Source of the DNA: Paenibacillus sp. J2TS4
GTDB taxonomy: Bacteria > Bacillota > Bacilli > Paenibacillales > NBRC-103111
Reading direction: 5' to 3'
Length of the DNA: 64,000 nt
Assembly: GCF_018403245.1 (NCBI RefSeq)
Contig: NZ_BOSH01000005.1
Coordinates: 248,001-312,000 of the forward strand
Shown: one piece after another, positions 35,189-45,246 of the stretch
How the letters are laid out: each line of letters starts with the position of its first letter
Position numbering within the stretch: the stretch's first letter is position 1
Position numbers and translations under genes: made by a program
Notes under the pieces: generated by a model
The model's input: only the letters and a program-made list of their open reading frames with translations
Told to the model about the DNA's origin: nothing
Database searches by the model: none

Positions 35189-36195
35189 ATCGTCACCTTC
35201 ACCTCCGGCTTCCTCTCCCACTGCTCGGTATATATCCAGCAGCGTACCTTATGGTTGTCACCGACTTCGTTCAACTCCGGCTGCGCTTCTCGGCACCGGT
35301 CCTCCGCGTAGGGACAGCGCGGCGCAAACCGGCATCCGGCCAGCGCTTCATAGGGGCCCGGGACGGAACCTGCAATCGGCACCAGCTCCTGCTGCTCGAT
35401 GTCATGGCGGGGCAGCGAATTCAGCAGTCCCACCGTATACGGATGCTTCGGCTTCCGGAACAGCGTGACCACATCCGTATACTCCACGATCTGTCCGCAA
35501 TACATGACGGCGACATCGTCGCATGTCTCCGCCACGACGCCGAGATCGTGCGTAATGAACAGAACCGACATATTCAGTCTGCGCTGCAGCTCCCGGATCA
35601 GATCCAATATTTGCGCCTGAATCGTTACGTCCAACGCCGTTGTCGGTTCGTCGGCGATGAGCAGATCGGGATTGCAGGCCAGCGCTATCGCAATCATCAC
35701 CCGCTGCCGCATGCCGCCCGATAGCTGGAAGGGGTACTGCTTCACTCTCTTCTCGGGAGAAGGGATACCGACGAGGCGCAGCATCTCGACCGCTTTGCCC
35801 ATCGCCTGCCGCTTCCCCATCCGTTCATGAATCCGGTATACTTCCGCGATCTGCTGGCCGACAGTAAAGACGGGATTCAGCGACGTCATCGGCTCCTGAA
35901 AAATCATCGATATTTGATTCCCCCGGATATGGCGCATCTGCCTGCCGGTTTTGCCGAGCAAATTGTCTCCGTTGTATTGGATTTCACCGCCGATAATGCG
36001 GCCGGGATGGGAAATCAGACGCAGAATCGACAGCGACAGCACGCTTTTCCCCGAGCCCGACTCGCCGACAATGCCCAGCGTTTTGCCTTTGTGGATAGTC
36101 AGACTGACGCCGTCCACCGCCTTCACCTCACCGCGTTCCGTGACAAAGGAGGTTTGCAGGCTGTTGATTTCCAGCAGCGGCTGCTTCGTGTTCAT
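35185..36195 (-). CDS. Oligopeptide/dipeptide ABC transporter ATPase, OppD/DppD type
   Basis: From the ATG at 36195 behind GAGAGGAG it encodes 336 residues. Walker A is GESGSGKSV, the signature is [15 protein letters not shown], Walker B is [12 protein letters not shown], and the H-loop is [10 protein letters not shown]. The C-terminal [14 protein letters not shown] repeats the Cys pattern of the OppF partner. The two ATPases form the heterodimeric motor of the transporter. The last four bases overlap the start of OppF. Confidence 0.92.
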   Translation of the reverse strand: MNTKQPLLEINSLQTSFVTERGEVKAVDGVSLTIHKGKTLGIVGESGSGKSVLSLSILRLISHPGRIIGGEIQYNGDNLLGKTGRQMRHIRGNQISMIFQEPMTSLNPVFTVGQQIAEVYRIHERMGKRQAMGKAVEMLRLVGIPSPEKRVKQYPFQLSGGMRQRVMIAIALACNPDLLIADEPTTALDVTIQAQILDLIRELQRRLNMSVLFITHDLGVVAETCDDVAVMYCGQIVEYTDVVTLFRKPKHPYTVGLLNSLPRHDIEQQELVPIAGSVPGPYEALAGCRFAPRCPYAEDRCREAQPELNEVGDNHKVRCWIYTEQWERKPEVKVTI

Positions 36196-36226
36196 CCTTC
36201 TTCGCTCCTCTCTCGCAAGTGTCGGA

Positions 36227-37150
36227 TTAATCGAAATCAATTCGTTTATTGAAATATTTATAGGAGATGTCCACTAACAAATTTACAAGCACAAAGGTTA
36301 AGGAGATGATCAGGATGGTGGCCTGAACGGCCGGAAAATCCCGCGCCCGGATCGAATCGATCACATAGCGGCCGATTCCGTTGACGGCAAAGACCGTTTC
36401 CGTCAGCACCGCTCCGCTCAGCAAGGTGCCGAACTCCAGACCGATGACCGTAATGACGGGGATCATCGCATTTTTCAGGGCATGCCTGTATATAACAGCG
36501 CGCTCCCGCACCCCCTTCGCCTGGGCGGTGCGAATATAATCCTGGTTCAGCACCTCCAGCATGCTGGAGCGGGTCATGCGGGCGATAATGGCTGCGCCGC
36601 CGGTGCCCAGCGTAATGACCGGAAGCACGGTCTGCGACCAGGTGCCCCAGCCGGAAGGACGGAACCAACCGAGATCGACGGCGAAATATTGAATCAGCAT
36701 CAGTCCGAGCCAGAAGTTCGGCATCGATACCCCGAACAAGGCGACGAGCATGACTCCGAGATCGGAGGGGGAGTTTTTGTACACGGCGGAAACAATGCCT
36801 GCGGTCAGGCCGAGGAAGACAGCCAGTATCGTACCGTACAGGGCAAGCTCCACCGTAATCCAGAAGCGGCTCTTGAAAATTTCGTCGGCGATAGGACGGC
36901 TGCTGCGGATAGAGTCTCCAAGATCACCCCGGATCAGCTTGCCGGCGTAATTCCAATACTGCACGGGCAGCGGATCGTTCAAGCCGAGGCTTTCCCTAAT
37001 TTGCTCCACCTTCTCCTTGGGAGCGCCTTCCCCGACAATGACTTGAGCCGCATCTCCGGGAATGAGATGCATGAGGAGGAAGACGATAATCGTTACCCCG
37101 ATGATGACGGGGATGGTTTGAATCAGTCTTCGCAGAATATAAATGAGCAT
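36227..37150 (-). CDS. Peptide ABC transporter permease, OppB/DppB type
   Basis: A 307-residue permease with six membrane segments. It has the conserved N-terminal helix ([19 protein letters not shown]), a large extracellular loop between helices 1 and 2 that includes [13 protein letters not shown], and the cytoplasmic [23 protein letters not shown]-like loop. It shares an operon with the OppC-type permease upstream and the two ATPases downstream. Confidence 0.92.
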   Translation of the reverse strand: MLIYILRRLIQTIPVIIGVTIIVFLLMHLIPGDAAQVIVGEGAPKEKVEQIRESLGLNDPLPVQYWNYAGKLIRGDLGDSIRSSRPIADEIFKSRFWITVELALYGTILAVFLGLTAGIVSAVYKNSPSDLGVMLVALFGVSMPNFWLGLMLIQYFAVDLGWFRPSGWGTWSQTVLPVITLGTGGAAIIARMTRSSMLEVLNQDYIRTAQAKGVRERAVIYRHALKNAMIPVITVIGLEFGTLLSGAVLTETVFAVNGIGRYVIDSIRARDFPAVQATILIISLTFVLVNLLVDISYKYFNKRIDFD

Positions 37151-37187
37151 GGCGCCGGCTCCTTTTTAAGTGAATTGGTGACTCCGG

Positions 37188-38084
37188 TCACTTCTTCATT
37201 TTCGGATCGAGCACGTCCCGCAGTCCGTCGCCCAGCAGATTGAACGCAACGACCACAAGGACGATGGACAGTCCGGGGAAGAGGGCGACATGAGGATGCT
37301 CTGCAATATAGTTGCGCCCATCGTTCAGCATCGCCCCCCATTCCGGTGTCGGCGGCTGCGCGCCTAGCCCGAGGAAGGACAGTCCGCTGGCCGTCAGAAT
37401 CGCAATCGCGATGCGAAGAGTGGCTTGGACGATAATAGGTGAAGTAATATTCGGCAAGATATGCTTGAAAATTATGCGGTTGTCGCTTGCGCCAAGCGCC
37501 CGCATCGCATCAATGTATTCCAGCTTGCGAACCGCCAGCGTCGATCCCCGCACGATCCGGGCGAAGGTCGGAATGGAGAAAATGCCGACCGCGATGATCA
37601 CATTGAACAAGCTTTTTCCGAGAGCGCTTACAATGGCCAAGGCCAACAGCAGGCCGGGAAACGCCAGCAAAATATCGCAGATGCGCATAATGATGGAGTC
37701 CCATACTCCCCCATAATAACCGGAGAGGATACCGAGAATGACCCCGAAGGCCGCCCCGAGGATGGCCGAGATGAAGCCAATCGTCAGAGTAAGCCGCATT
37801 CCATGGATAATCCTTGTGAAAATATCCCGGCCGTTATGGTCCGTTCCGAACCAATGGTCGGCTGACGGCTTCAACAGCTTGGAAGAATAATCGACGATGG
37901 TCGGATCCTGCTGTGTAAGGAAAGGGCCAAGGATTGCAACGATCATGATGAAAAGAAGGAAGTAACCTCCTAACAGCGCCGCTGTGTTTTGCCGTAATTG
38001 CCTGTAGAGCATCCCCCATCCGCGTGCCGGTGACCGGCTGTGCCCCGGTGCCGCGCCATCCGCTGCTCCCGCCGCGTTTCGCAT
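37188..38084 (-). CDS. Peptide ABC transporter permease, OppC/DppC type
   Basis: A 298-residue permease, first gene of the leftward operon. An N-terminal cytosolic tail (about 35 residues, Gly/Ala-rich) precedes membrane segment 1. GTDHNGRDIFTRIIHGMR is the hallmark of the OppC family, and ALGASDNRIIFKHILPN is the ATPase-contacting loop. The divergent binding-protein gene starts 130 bases away, so the gap holds both promoters. Confidence 0.92.
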   Translation of the reverse strand: MRNAAGAADGAAPGHSRSPARGWGMLYRQLRQNTAALLGGYFLLFIMIVAILGPFLTQQDPTIVDYSSKLLKPSADHWFGTDHNGRDIFTRIIHGMRLTLTIGFISAILGAAFGVILGILSGYYGGVWDSIIMRICDILLAFPGLLLALAIVSALGKSLFNVIIAVGIFSIPTFARIVRGSTLAVRKLEYIDAMRALGASDNRIIFKHILPNITSPIIVQATLRIAIAILTASGLSFLGLGAQPPTPEWGAMLNDGRNYIAEHPHVALFPGLSIVLVVVAFNLLGDGLRDVLDPKMKK

Positions 38085-38213
38085 GTGGAATTCATCCTTT
38101 CTACAAATAATTATTCGCCCGTTAAAGTAGAATCCTAGAATAAATCTGAATTACTCAAATATATGTTAAGTACGAAAAAAATATTTATCTTTTGATCGAG
38201 AGGGGAGTGTTAA

Positions 38214-39878
38214 ATGTTGACAATCAGAACAAGGTTAAGATGGTTCATTCCGCTCGTGCTTATGATGATCCTGCTGGCCGTATCGGCATGCAGCGAAAGC
38301 CGCGGCACGACGGAGGAGAAGCCGCCGGAAGAAAACAAAGGCAGCACGAACTCTCCGGATCCCGTGACGGAGGACAAGGGCAAGGATCAGCCCGAGGGCG
38401 GGGGCGATACCGGGGATCTCATTGTGGCTTGGCTGTCAGACCCTCCTTCTTTGGACCCCCACATGTCGACAGACCAGCAAACAAGCATTGCGTCTTCCCA
38501 TATTTATGACACCCTGGTGAAGCATGACAAGGATCTGAACATCCAGCCGAGACTGGCCGAGAGCTGGAAGGTGCTGGATGACGTAACCTGGGAGTTCAAG
38601 CTTCGCCAGGGAGTGAAATTTACAGATGGATCGGCCTTTAATGCCGAGGTGGCGAAGGCTAATCTGGACCGGCTGCTGGACCCGAAGACAGCTTCCCCGC
38701 GGGCTTCATTGGTTAATATGATCAAGGAGGTTACCGTCGTTGACGAGTACACGCTGCAAATTGTTACCGACTATCCCTACTCTCCGCTGCTTGCCCATCT
38801 GGCTCACCCTGGCGTAGGGATCGTCAGCGCCGAAGGCATTAAGCAAGACTATGAGAAATTGAACGCCGGGGAGAAGGCGGGAGCCTGGCTGTCCCGGAAT
38901 CCGGTAGGGACGGGGACTTTCAAGCTGGACTCCTGGAATCCGGGACAGGAATTGAAGCTGGCCAAGAATAACGACCACTGGGGCGACAAAGCGCAAATAG
39001 ACAGCGTAACCTTCAAAGTGGTCAGCGAGGACGGCACGCGAATAGCCGAGCTGGAGACAGGCTACGCGCATATCATTGAGCCCGTATCGCCGAGCAGCAT
39101 CAAGCGGGTGGAGGGACTGGACGGCGCTTATTTGAACCGCCAAGCATCGCTCAGCCTGTCTTATATCGGCTTTAATATGGAAAAGGAGCCATTCAATGAC
39201 GTCCGCGTGCGCCAGGCTCTATCCATGGCTATTAACAAGGATGAAGTAATTTCAGGCATTTACGAAGGAACGGGAATTCCCGCACTTGGACCGCTGGCGC
39301 CGGACGTGAACGGTTATGACCCGTCAGTCAAGCCGATAGAGTATAACCTGGATAAGGCCAAGGAATTAATGAAAGAGGCAGGATTCGAGAACGGCTTCTC
39401 TACCACGATCTGGACGAATGACAACCAGGAACGAATTAAAATTGCGGAATATGTGCAAGCGAAGCTGAAAGAGCTGAATGTGGATGTGAAAATCGAAGTG
39501 ATGGAATGGGGCGCTTATTTGGCTCAGACAGCCGAAGGAAAGCATGATATGTTCGTGCTCGGCTGGTCCACGGTGACGGCCGACGCCGATTACGGGCTGT
39601 ACCTCGTCTTCCATTCCGCTAACGCGGGCGAGCCGGGGAACCGGACCTACACGAAGGATGCGGAGCTCGATAAGCTGCTGGACGATGGGCGCAAGGAGAA
39701 CGATCCGGAGAAACGCAAAGCGATTTACAAGCGAGCGCAGGAGAAGCTCGTCGAGCTGGCCCCGATGCTGTACATTCACCATCAGGAATATTTGGACGGG
39801 GTGAGCAAGAAGGTGAAGGGCTACTGGAGACATCCGAGCGGCATTATGCAGCTGCATGACGTGTCGATTGAGCCGTAG
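38214..39878 (+). CDS. Extracellular peptide-binding lipoprotein, family 5 (OppA/DppA type)
   Basis: A 554-residue solute-binding protein. The signal peptide ends in the lipobox AVSAC (Cys about residue 26), followed by a 45-residue acidic, low-complexity linker. The mature domain begins LIVAWLSDPPSLDPHMST and includes FKLRQGVKFTDG and VRQALSMAINKDEV, the family 5 signature. It delivers peptides (or another oligomer, since family 5 also contains nickel and glutathione binders) to the permease pair encoded divergently. The ATG follows GGGGAG. A terminator follows. Confidence 0.92.
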   Translation: MLTIRTRLRWFIPLVLMMILLAVSACSESRGTTEEKPPEENKGSTNSPDPVTEDKGKDQPEGGGDTGDLIVAWLSDPPSLDPHMSTDQQTSIASSHIYDTLVKHDKDLNIQPRLAESWKVLDDVTWEFKLRQGVKFTDGSAFNAEVAKANLDRLLDPKTASPRASLVNMIKEVTVVDEYTLQIVTDYPYSPLLAHLAHPGVGIVSAEGIKQDYEKLNAGEKAGAWLSRNPVGTGTFKLDSWNPGQELKLAKNNDHWGDKAQIDSVTFKVVSEDGTRIAELETGYAHIIEPVSPSSIKRVEGLDGAYLNRQASLSLSYIGFNMEKEPFNDVRVRQALSMAINKDEVISGIYEGTGIPALGPLAPDVNGYDPSVKPIEYNLDKAKELMKEAGFENGFSTTIWTNDNQERIKIAEYVQAKLKELNVDVKIEVMEWGAYLAQTAEGKHDMFVLGWSTVTADADYGLYLVFHSANAGEPGNRTYTKDAELDKLLDDGRKENDPEKRKAIYKRAQEKLVELAPMLYIHHQEYLDGVSKKVKGYWRHPSGIMQLHDVSIEP

Positions 39879-39891
39879 CATGGCGCAAGTG

Positions 39892-39932
39892 AAAGCCCCC
39901 GTACTCTGGTTAAAAGTACGGGGGCTTTCTTC
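39892..39932 (+). terminator. Intrinsic terminator after the peptide-binding protein gene
   Basis: AAAGCCCCCGTACT/AGTACGGGGGCTTT, a 14-bp perfect stem with a 9-base loop, followed by CTTCCT. Very stable. The T-tail is weak, so it may act as a barrier in both directions. Confidence 0.8.
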
Positions 39933-40171
39933 CTGCCGTTTACGACGGCTATGCATAATCGGCAGGTACGAATCTGTCTTGTAAGCCGTTTGAAAATGCA
40001 TCGATATTCTTCGTTGCCAATGCTTTTTATTTCCATGCGAAAAACCCCGCATTCATTCACCGTGCAGAGTCCTTTTATTTTGAATTTTGGGAAGGATTTT
40101 CCGGAAAAAGACAGAATAATTATGATCGCTAAACAAAATGATCGCTGTGTCGATCTGAGGAGAGTGTTACG

Positions 40172-40966
40172 ATGAAAAATTACGGTCATGAGTTATTTAA
40201 AGGAACCGCATCTTATTATTCTGCGTACCGCCCGCTTTACCCGTCTGAACTGGCGCGGTGGATCGTGAACCGATTTTCTCTCGATGGCCAAGGCAATATG
40301 CTTGATTTGGGGTGCGGAACCGGTCAACTCATGATGCGCTTCTCCGATTGGTTCGAGAGGCTGGTTGGCGTAGACAGTGAGCAAGAAATGATTGACGAAG
40401 CCTTGAGGAGAAGTGAAGAAACGAGGGTCCATAACATCAAGTGGATTACGGCCGATGCGGAAAGCTACTTGCAGAATACTAACGAAATCTTTCGGGTAGT
40501 CACGATCGCCAAAGCGTTTCATTGGATGGATAGAAAAGCGGTGCTCGACGGTCTATATAACAAAATCCAACTAGATGGCGGAGTCGCCATTATTGATCAT
40601 TATGCCCCTCATAAAGAGCCGCTGCCATGGCAAGCTGAGCTCCAGCAAATCATCAAATTATGGTATGGAGAAGAAAGAAGAGCGGGAAACACGACATACT
40701 CCCACCCACAAATTAGTCACGAAGAGATCGTTGCACAATCTCGATTTGAATTAGAAGTTCATCGTCTGCCAACGTATGAACAGCAGTGGACGATCCAGTC
40801 CATCATTGGCAACCTGTATTCCACTTCCTATGGTTCTAGGCGTTTCCTTGGCGACCGGGCTTCTTCTTTCGAACAGGAACTGGAAAAAGCTTTATTACGC
40901 ATAGACAACAGCGGAATCTTCACAGAAGAAATAGACCTGTCCATTATTTTAGCGATGAAACGTTAG
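40172..40966 (+). CDS. Class I SAM-dependent methyltransferase
   Basis: A 264-residue protein of the UbiE/Methyltransf_11 type. Motif I is MLDLGCGTGQLM (about residues 38-49), the acidic end of strand 2 is LVGVDSEQEMI, and a motif III-like ITADAESYL and a motif IV-like VVTIAKAFHWMD follow. The HW pair after motif IV is typical of this broad subfamily. The substrate is unknown and there is no operon partner to suggest one. The ATG follows GAGGAGAG. Confidence 0.88.
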   Translation: MKNYGHELFKGTASYYSAYRPLYPSELARWIVNRFSLDGQGNMLDLGCGTGQLMMRFSDWFERLVGVDSEQEMIDEALRRSEETRVHNIKWITADAESYLQNTNEIFRVVTIAKAFHWMDRKAVLDGLYNKIQLDGGVAIIDHYAPHKEPLPWQAELQQIIKLWYGEERRAGNTTYSHPQISHEEIVAQSRFELEVHRLPTYEQQWTIQSIIGNLYSTSYGSRRFLGDRASSFEQELEKALLRIDNSGIFTEEIDLSIILAMKR

Positions 40967-41129
40967 CGGACATAAAGGTGTTGATTTCCCTGCGGAATTT
41001 GAAGCCTGATTGAAAAAACATTTCTGTTCCCAACATCGTCTCAACAGCAAGCAAGGAGGGACAAGCGCCCCTCCCCTATCGTATTTCTCTATTCGATTCC
41101 TTGGATTAAGTTTATAAAATTTTGAGTCC

Positions 41130-41600
41130 CTAAACTTCCATGTATTTCGAAAAGGCCTTATTAAACCCGTCTCCGCGCTTATTTAACAAGGTGAGATTAA
41201 TAGCGAGGGAGCGCTTATTGGGTCGGTATATTCTAAATAAATTGGCAGAGACAGTTATGCGTACGCCCGCCCCTACCCGGTTTTTGTAGACTTCATTCCG
41301 AGTGCCGACGACCTCGTTCCATGGCACGAATTCTGCTATGAAAATAAACGATCTAATCCCAATTCCATCCGGAGAGATTTGAATAATCGGCCTTGGATCA
41401 AAAGTCAAAATTGCACAGGCCAAACCGACAACAACCGCAACAATTAATACGCCGTAAAAGACAAAATAAGCAACCTCTGTGATATAGTCCGTTTCGGCCA
41501 AAAGTTTAGTATAAATGATATACGCCGCGGCAAACATCAGCACACTTAAAAAAGCGGTCAGCACCCTGTTCGAATAAAACTTTTCCGTCTGTTTGATCAT
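41130..41600 (-). CDS. Conserved membrane protein, resembles the STM3941 family
   Basis: From the ATG at 41600 (GGAAGGATGGAAG ahead) it encodes 156 residues: two membrane segments (about 13-32 and 45-65) and a C-terminal domain with ISPDGIGIRSFIFIAEFVPW, EVVGTRNEVYKN and LNLTLLNKRG-like beta strands reminiscent of PH-like membrane proteins. The function is unknown. A longer reading from 41687 includes a Trp/Tyr-rich N-terminus without a ribosome binding site. Confidence 0.6.
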   Translation of the reverse strand: MIKQTEKFYSNRVLTAFLSVLMFAAAYIIYTKLLAETDYITEVAYFVFYGVLIVAVVVGLACAILTFDPRPIIQISPDGIGIRSFIFIAEFVPWNEVVGTRNEVYKNRVGAGVRITVSANLFRIYRPNKRSLAINLTLLNKRGDGFNKAFSKYMEV

Positions 41601-41888
41601 CTTCCATCCTTCCATTCTGAAGTCATACATCCATTGGGAAAATAATGGTAAAATCCCTGACCTCAAATTATAACGGTTAGAGTACAAAAGACAAGTGACT
41701 TTACTCCTGTATTGATATGACTTGGCACCCTGTCCAACTATCCTATTCCTCTATTTGTACGAACTTGTCCGGAAGGTTACGGATGCCAATCCGTTATAAG
41801 GCAGATGGCGCGATTTCATGCTGTTGAGCATTAAGAAGATTGATAGAATCGAGAAGCTCATGAATCCAAATCGCTGGGTTAACCAGAC

Positions 41889-42710
41889 TCACCAGATTCG
41901 CGCGGCTTCGTCCGCAAGCCCCATCCGGTTCATTTCTTCCGTAACCATAGAGCACAGCTGCTCATAATCCCGTAAAATATAATTTTGCTGAACATCCCTA
42001 AACAACGCAAGCTTCGAGACTTTAGGCGCGATTTCCAGGAAATCTCTTAGCCGAGCCAAATCAGGGTCCGTATCCTTATCAACCGGGAACGGCTCATGCT
42101 TCTCTCCTTCCTCCAACCGGGCAATAATCCCCAATCCGTCCCGGGTCTGTACGGTAATCCGGTTTTGCCGTTGAAGCCCGATTTCCTGAACGTACCTATA
42201 CGGATTGTCGATCTCGGGCATGGGGATTACCTCTTTTAACCGCCGGATGATATCCTGCCGTGCTTTCTCTTCCGCTTCCGATGGCCGATATGGAGAGCTG
42301 GCAGTCTCTTCGGCCCAACGCCGCTTGGCCGCTATGTAATCCTCTTCGCTTTGGAACCAGTTGTAAAACAATTCTTGATCCGCCAGATTCACGCGAAGAA
42401 ATTCCCTCAGACTGCCCGCAACGATTTTAGTGGGACTATCAAACTCCATTGGCGAAACGCAAACAATGGGCGCTGCTTCAAGGTGATCTGCCGAGCCATA
42501 ATCCGTAAGGAAACCAAAGTGAATCCCGTCCACACCGATATTTCCAAAAACGATCACGTCACTTGGTGTGTTGAAATATCGAAAATTGTCCAGGGAAAGG
42601 AAAAAATTCAACCCCTTGTTAAAAGCCTCCCATCCTCCAATCTCCTTTTGAAAGTCGATCAGCTTTTCCAAAGTTGGGGGCACATAGTATTTTCCGAAAT
42701 TTGTTCTCAT
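41889..42710 (-). CDS. Conserved hypothetical protein, possibly SMI1/KNR4-like
   Basis: From the ATG at 42710 it encodes 273 residues. The N-terminal half (PPTLEKLIDFQKEIGG through FGNIGVDGIHFGFLTDYG) has the look of an SMI1/KNR4-like alpha/beta domain, a fold used by many toxin-immunity proteins. The C-terminal half is helical and charged (RPSEAEEKARQDIIRRLKEV). The similarity is weak and the call is tentative. A GTGAGG site precedes the ATG. No toxin gene is visible nearby. Confidence 0.5.
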   Translation of the reverse strand: MRTNFGKYYVPPTLEKLIDFQKEIGGWEAFNKGLNFFLSLDNFRYFNTPSDVIVFGNIGVDGIHFGFLTDYGSADHLEAAPIVCVSPMEFDSPTKIVAGSLREFLRVNLADQELFYNWFQSEEDYIAAKRRWAEETASSPYRPSEAEEKARQDIIRRLKEVIPMPEIDNPYRYVQEIGLQRQNRITVQTRDGLGIIARLEEGEKHEPFPVDKDTDPDLARLRDFLEIAPKVSKLALFRDVQQNYILRDYEQLCSMVTEEMNRMGLADEAARIW

Positions 42711-42899
42711 AAATAAAACCTCACTGTTTTTGGTAATTTTACCATGCAGACTTTGGGTAAAACTACCTTGTGGCTCAAGCAAAGCGGCAGACCATTTTAT
42801 TTGATCCTTTTGAAAGTTTCAAATTCATGGGCTCCTTTTAATAACAATCCGTTCCTAACTTAGGTTCAGCCACAAAAGCTATCCCCGTAGTTCCTACGG

Positions 42900-43199
42900 T
42901 TACTGGTGGAAGTTTGTAGGCTTTGTTAAAGTATTCATCGTCGTATCGATGTTATTCGTTTCAGGATCGAATCGGAAAAATACGTCCCTATCCTCTGTTA
43001 CCGTATAAAAGATCAACTTGCCGTTTTCCCAGAAACGAACGCGCACCGCCTGAGGTGCAATCCCTTGAATTTGCTGGGTTAATATTGTTTTTTGTCCACG
43101 AAAGGTATCACTTGAAGGGAAATTTGCAAACAAATAAACCCACATCCATATTATGGCTGTGGGAGTAAACAATATATTTATTCTTCTTTCGCAAACCAA
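42900..43199 (-). CDS. Uncertain short protein or gene fragment
   Basis: A 99-residue frame whose second half (RFWENGKLIFYTVTEDRDVF) looks like a real beta-rich domain. The first 30 residues are less protein-like and overlap the end of the DUF4362 gene by 22 bases. No ribosome binding site was found. It may be the 3' part of a decayed gene. Confidence 0.35.
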   Translation of the reverse strand: MVCERRINILFTPTAIIWMWVYLFANFPSSDTFRGQKTILTQQIQGIAPQAVRVRFWENGKLIFYTVTEDRDVFFRFDPETNNIDTTMNTLTKPTNFHQ

Positions 43200-43657
43200 A
43201 ATGATTTGCCAATATCATTATTACATTCATTTAATACATAATACTCATGACCTTGTTCATTTTTATCTGTTCCAATTACTTTGCAACTTGCACTCGGTCT
43301 TCCTGCATCAGAACCAAAGGCATCCATGGAGTTATCATACGTATAATGAATTGTCTTGCCATCGTAAACAAGCTCATAGAAGATGGGGTCTCCTTCTATG
43401 GTGTATTGGGTGATTCGCACTTTGTCCTCTTTCTCAGCTTCAATATTTTTAATGAATTGATGCCACTTATCCATGTTTGAATATTTCCCATGAACATTTA
43501 CCACATCACCGTTTTGAACTGCTTGTTCTGGACGGTAAGGCTTCGAAACCTTTGGAAAGCTTGAATTATTTACTTGACCATTTCCATTGTTGTTGGAATC
43601 ACCACAAGCAGAAAGCAATAAGGATGCTAAACCAAATATAATAAATATTTTCCTCAT
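43178..43657 (-). CDS. DUF4362-type lipoprotein
   Basis: A 159-residue lipoprotein: the signal peptide ends in LLSAC (Cys about residue 18), followed by an Asn/Gly-rich linker. The domain contains YRPEQAVQNGDVVNVHGKY, DKVRITQYTIEGDPIFYEL and IHYTYDNSMDAFG, the typical DUF4362 pattern seen in Bacillus and Paenibacillus. The function is unknown and it sits on the outer face of the membrane. The ATG follows GAGGTGATTCA. Confidence 0.8.
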   Translation of the reverse strand: MRKIFIIFGLASLLLSACGDSNNNGNGQVNNSSFPKVSKPYRPEQAVQNGDVVNVHGKYSNMDKWHQFIKNIEAEKEDKVRITQYTIEGDPIFYELVYDGKTIHYTYDNSMDAFGSDAGRPSASCKVIGTDKNEQGHEYYVLNECNNDIGKSFWFAKEE

Positions 43658-43719
43658 TGAATCACCTCACTCATTAGTGACGAGTGTTTTCAATGTATTG
43701 TTTCAATTGTCTAGAGAAA

Positions 43720-44112
43720 TTACCTGCTGATATTCGTGGCGATATACCAATGGTTTCCAAATGGGTCTTCCACACCCCCTGAGCGTTCCCCATAATCATG
43801 ATTTTGCGGTTCATACAGGGAACGCGCTCCTGCTTTCAAAGCCCGGTTGTACACCTCATCTGCGTCTTTAACAAATAGATGGATCGCATTTTTCATCGGC
43901 GGAAAATCATTATTAGTTCCTCCACCGATCTCTATGATGGAATCTCCAATTCGACATGCGGCATGTAGAATGCTTCCGTCCGGCCGAGTATGCCTCTCAA
44001 GCTCCTCAGCATCAAAGCAATTCTTAAGAAATTCAATAAATCGGTCTGCTCCTGCGACAATGAAATACGGTGTGACAGCGGAATATCCTTGCGGTTTATA
44101 AGTCGTTGTCAT
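43720..44112 (-). CDS. VOC-superfamily (PhnB/glyoxalase-like) protein
   Basis: A 130-residue protein with the paired beta-alpha-beta-beta-beta modules of the vicinal oxygen chelate fold: VTPYFIVAGADRFIEFLKN, then IGGGTN, and the C-terminal VEDPFGNHWYIAT, the usual end of PhnB-like proteins. Members bind metal or small toxic compounds such as fosfomycin or bleomycin; the substrate here is unknown. AAAGGAGG lies just upstream. It is divergent from an AraC-type regulator that may control it. Confidence 0.85.
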   Translation of the reverse strand: MTTTYKPQGYSAVTPYFIVAGADRFIEFLKNCFDAEELERHTRPDGSILHAACRIGDSIIEIGGGTNNDFPPMKNAIHLFVKDADEVYNRALKAGARSLYEPQNHDYGERSGGVEDPFGNHWYIATNISR

Positions 44113-44265
44113 AACCTGTCCTCCTTTAATTTTTGTGAATTATAGTTACCTAATTAGTATAGCTATATTAAATCAGAACGTATTGTATAAAGTTGATCTT
44201 CGTTTTGTTTTTTAGATGGTATAATTTTGACATCGGCATTCGTTTAAATCAAGGGAGGGGATTGC

Positions 44266-45099
44266 TTGAACTTCCATGCTCGCAAACCTGGACAAGCTTT
44301 AGCAAGATGGATTGATAAGTTGTGGATATGTGAAGGCTACCAGCCAAGCCATCGGCTTGAATTTAAACTTCCCGATGCCTCTTTGGCATGGATTATTAAT
44401 CTCAAAGAGGATCAGATCCGAGTATTTGAGAGTAATCGGATGGATCGTCTTATGATTCTACCCGGCAGTATTATTGCTGGTCCACGGTCATCCTACTACT
44501 ACCTGGACACGGTATGTCAAGAATCATGTATGGGCATTCAATTCAAACCGGGGGGAGCGCTGCCTTTTCTCGGTAATTTGGTAGGCAAACTAAAGGATGT
44601 TGACATGCCTCTTGAGGATGGTCTGGGTCGACATTCCCATGTGGATGATTTTCGGGAAAGGCTGCAGGAGACTTCTGCGGCGGAGGAACGGTTTCAATTA
44701 GTCGAGCAATACTTGCTGCGCTGTCTGGAGAAGAAAATTATGGTTCCGAAAGGACATCCAGCCGTAGCTTATGCGCTGCAAATGTTTGAGCATTCCCCCG
44801 CGGCCGCGCCTTCCATTGCTGAAATCGCAGACATGGCTAATCTTAGTACGGAACGATTTATACGTTTATTCAAGGAAGAGGTAGGACTGACGCCTAAAAA
44901 TTACGGAAGTATTGTGCGATTCCAGTTGGCACTTCGAATGATCAGGGAAGAGCGGGTAAACCCGAGTATTGACATGGCTCTATCCAGCGGATATTATGAT
45001 CAATCCCATTTGTATCGGGAGTTCCACAAGTATGCCAATATGACCCCGACTGAACTGTTTCGCAGGCAGGATATACTTGAGAATCATGTTCCCCTATAG
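44266..45099 (+). CDS. AraC-family transcriptional regulator (DUF6597-type N-terminus)
   Basis: A 277-residue protein. The N-terminal part (about 1-150) has the pattern of DUF6597 (RWIDKLWICEGY, PDASLAWIINL, GIQFKPGGALPFLG), and the C-terminal AraC domain spans about 170-270 (IADMANLSTERFIRLFKEEV, then SSGYYDQSHLYREFHKYA). Both helix-turn-helices are intact. The start is TTG behind GGGAGGGG. The divergent VOC gene is the likely target. Confidence 0.88.
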   Translation: MNFHARKPGQALARWIDKLWICEGYQPSHRLEFKLPDASLAWIINLKEDQIRVFESNRMDRLMILPGSIIAGPRSSYYYLDTVCQESCMGIQFKPGGALPFLGNLVGKLKDVDMPLEDGLGRHSHVDDFRERLQETSAAEERFQLVEQYLLRCLEKKIMVPKGHPAVAYALQMFEHSPAAAPSIAEIADMANLSTERFIRLFKEEVGLTPKNYGSIVRFQLALRMIREERVNPSIDMALSSGYYDQSHLYREFHKYANMTPTELFRRQDILENHVPL

Positions 45100-45246
45100 G
45101 TGCAAGTCTGGATGGCAAGCAGACCGTATAGAAGATGTTCACACTGAACAATCGACATATGTGGAATCGGTAATATTGAGATGCAGCAGTTTTGCCATTA
45201 TTACCGGCAAAAACATACATGATCGGAATCATTTCATGCATGAGAT

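Noticed and set aside
34526..35311. A 261-residue plus-strand open frame opposite the OppF-type gene
   Set aside because: Antisense shadow of a complete ATPase gene with all motifs.
36482..37243. A 253-residue plus-strand open frame opposite the OppB/OppC-type genes
   Set aside because: Composition is His/Gly/Gln-rich with no domain and it mirrors GC-rich permease codons; a shadow.
39366..40052. A 228-residue minus-strand open frame opposite the peptide-binding protein gene
   Set aside because: Overlaps the binding-protein gene and crosses its strong terminator; no family resemblance.
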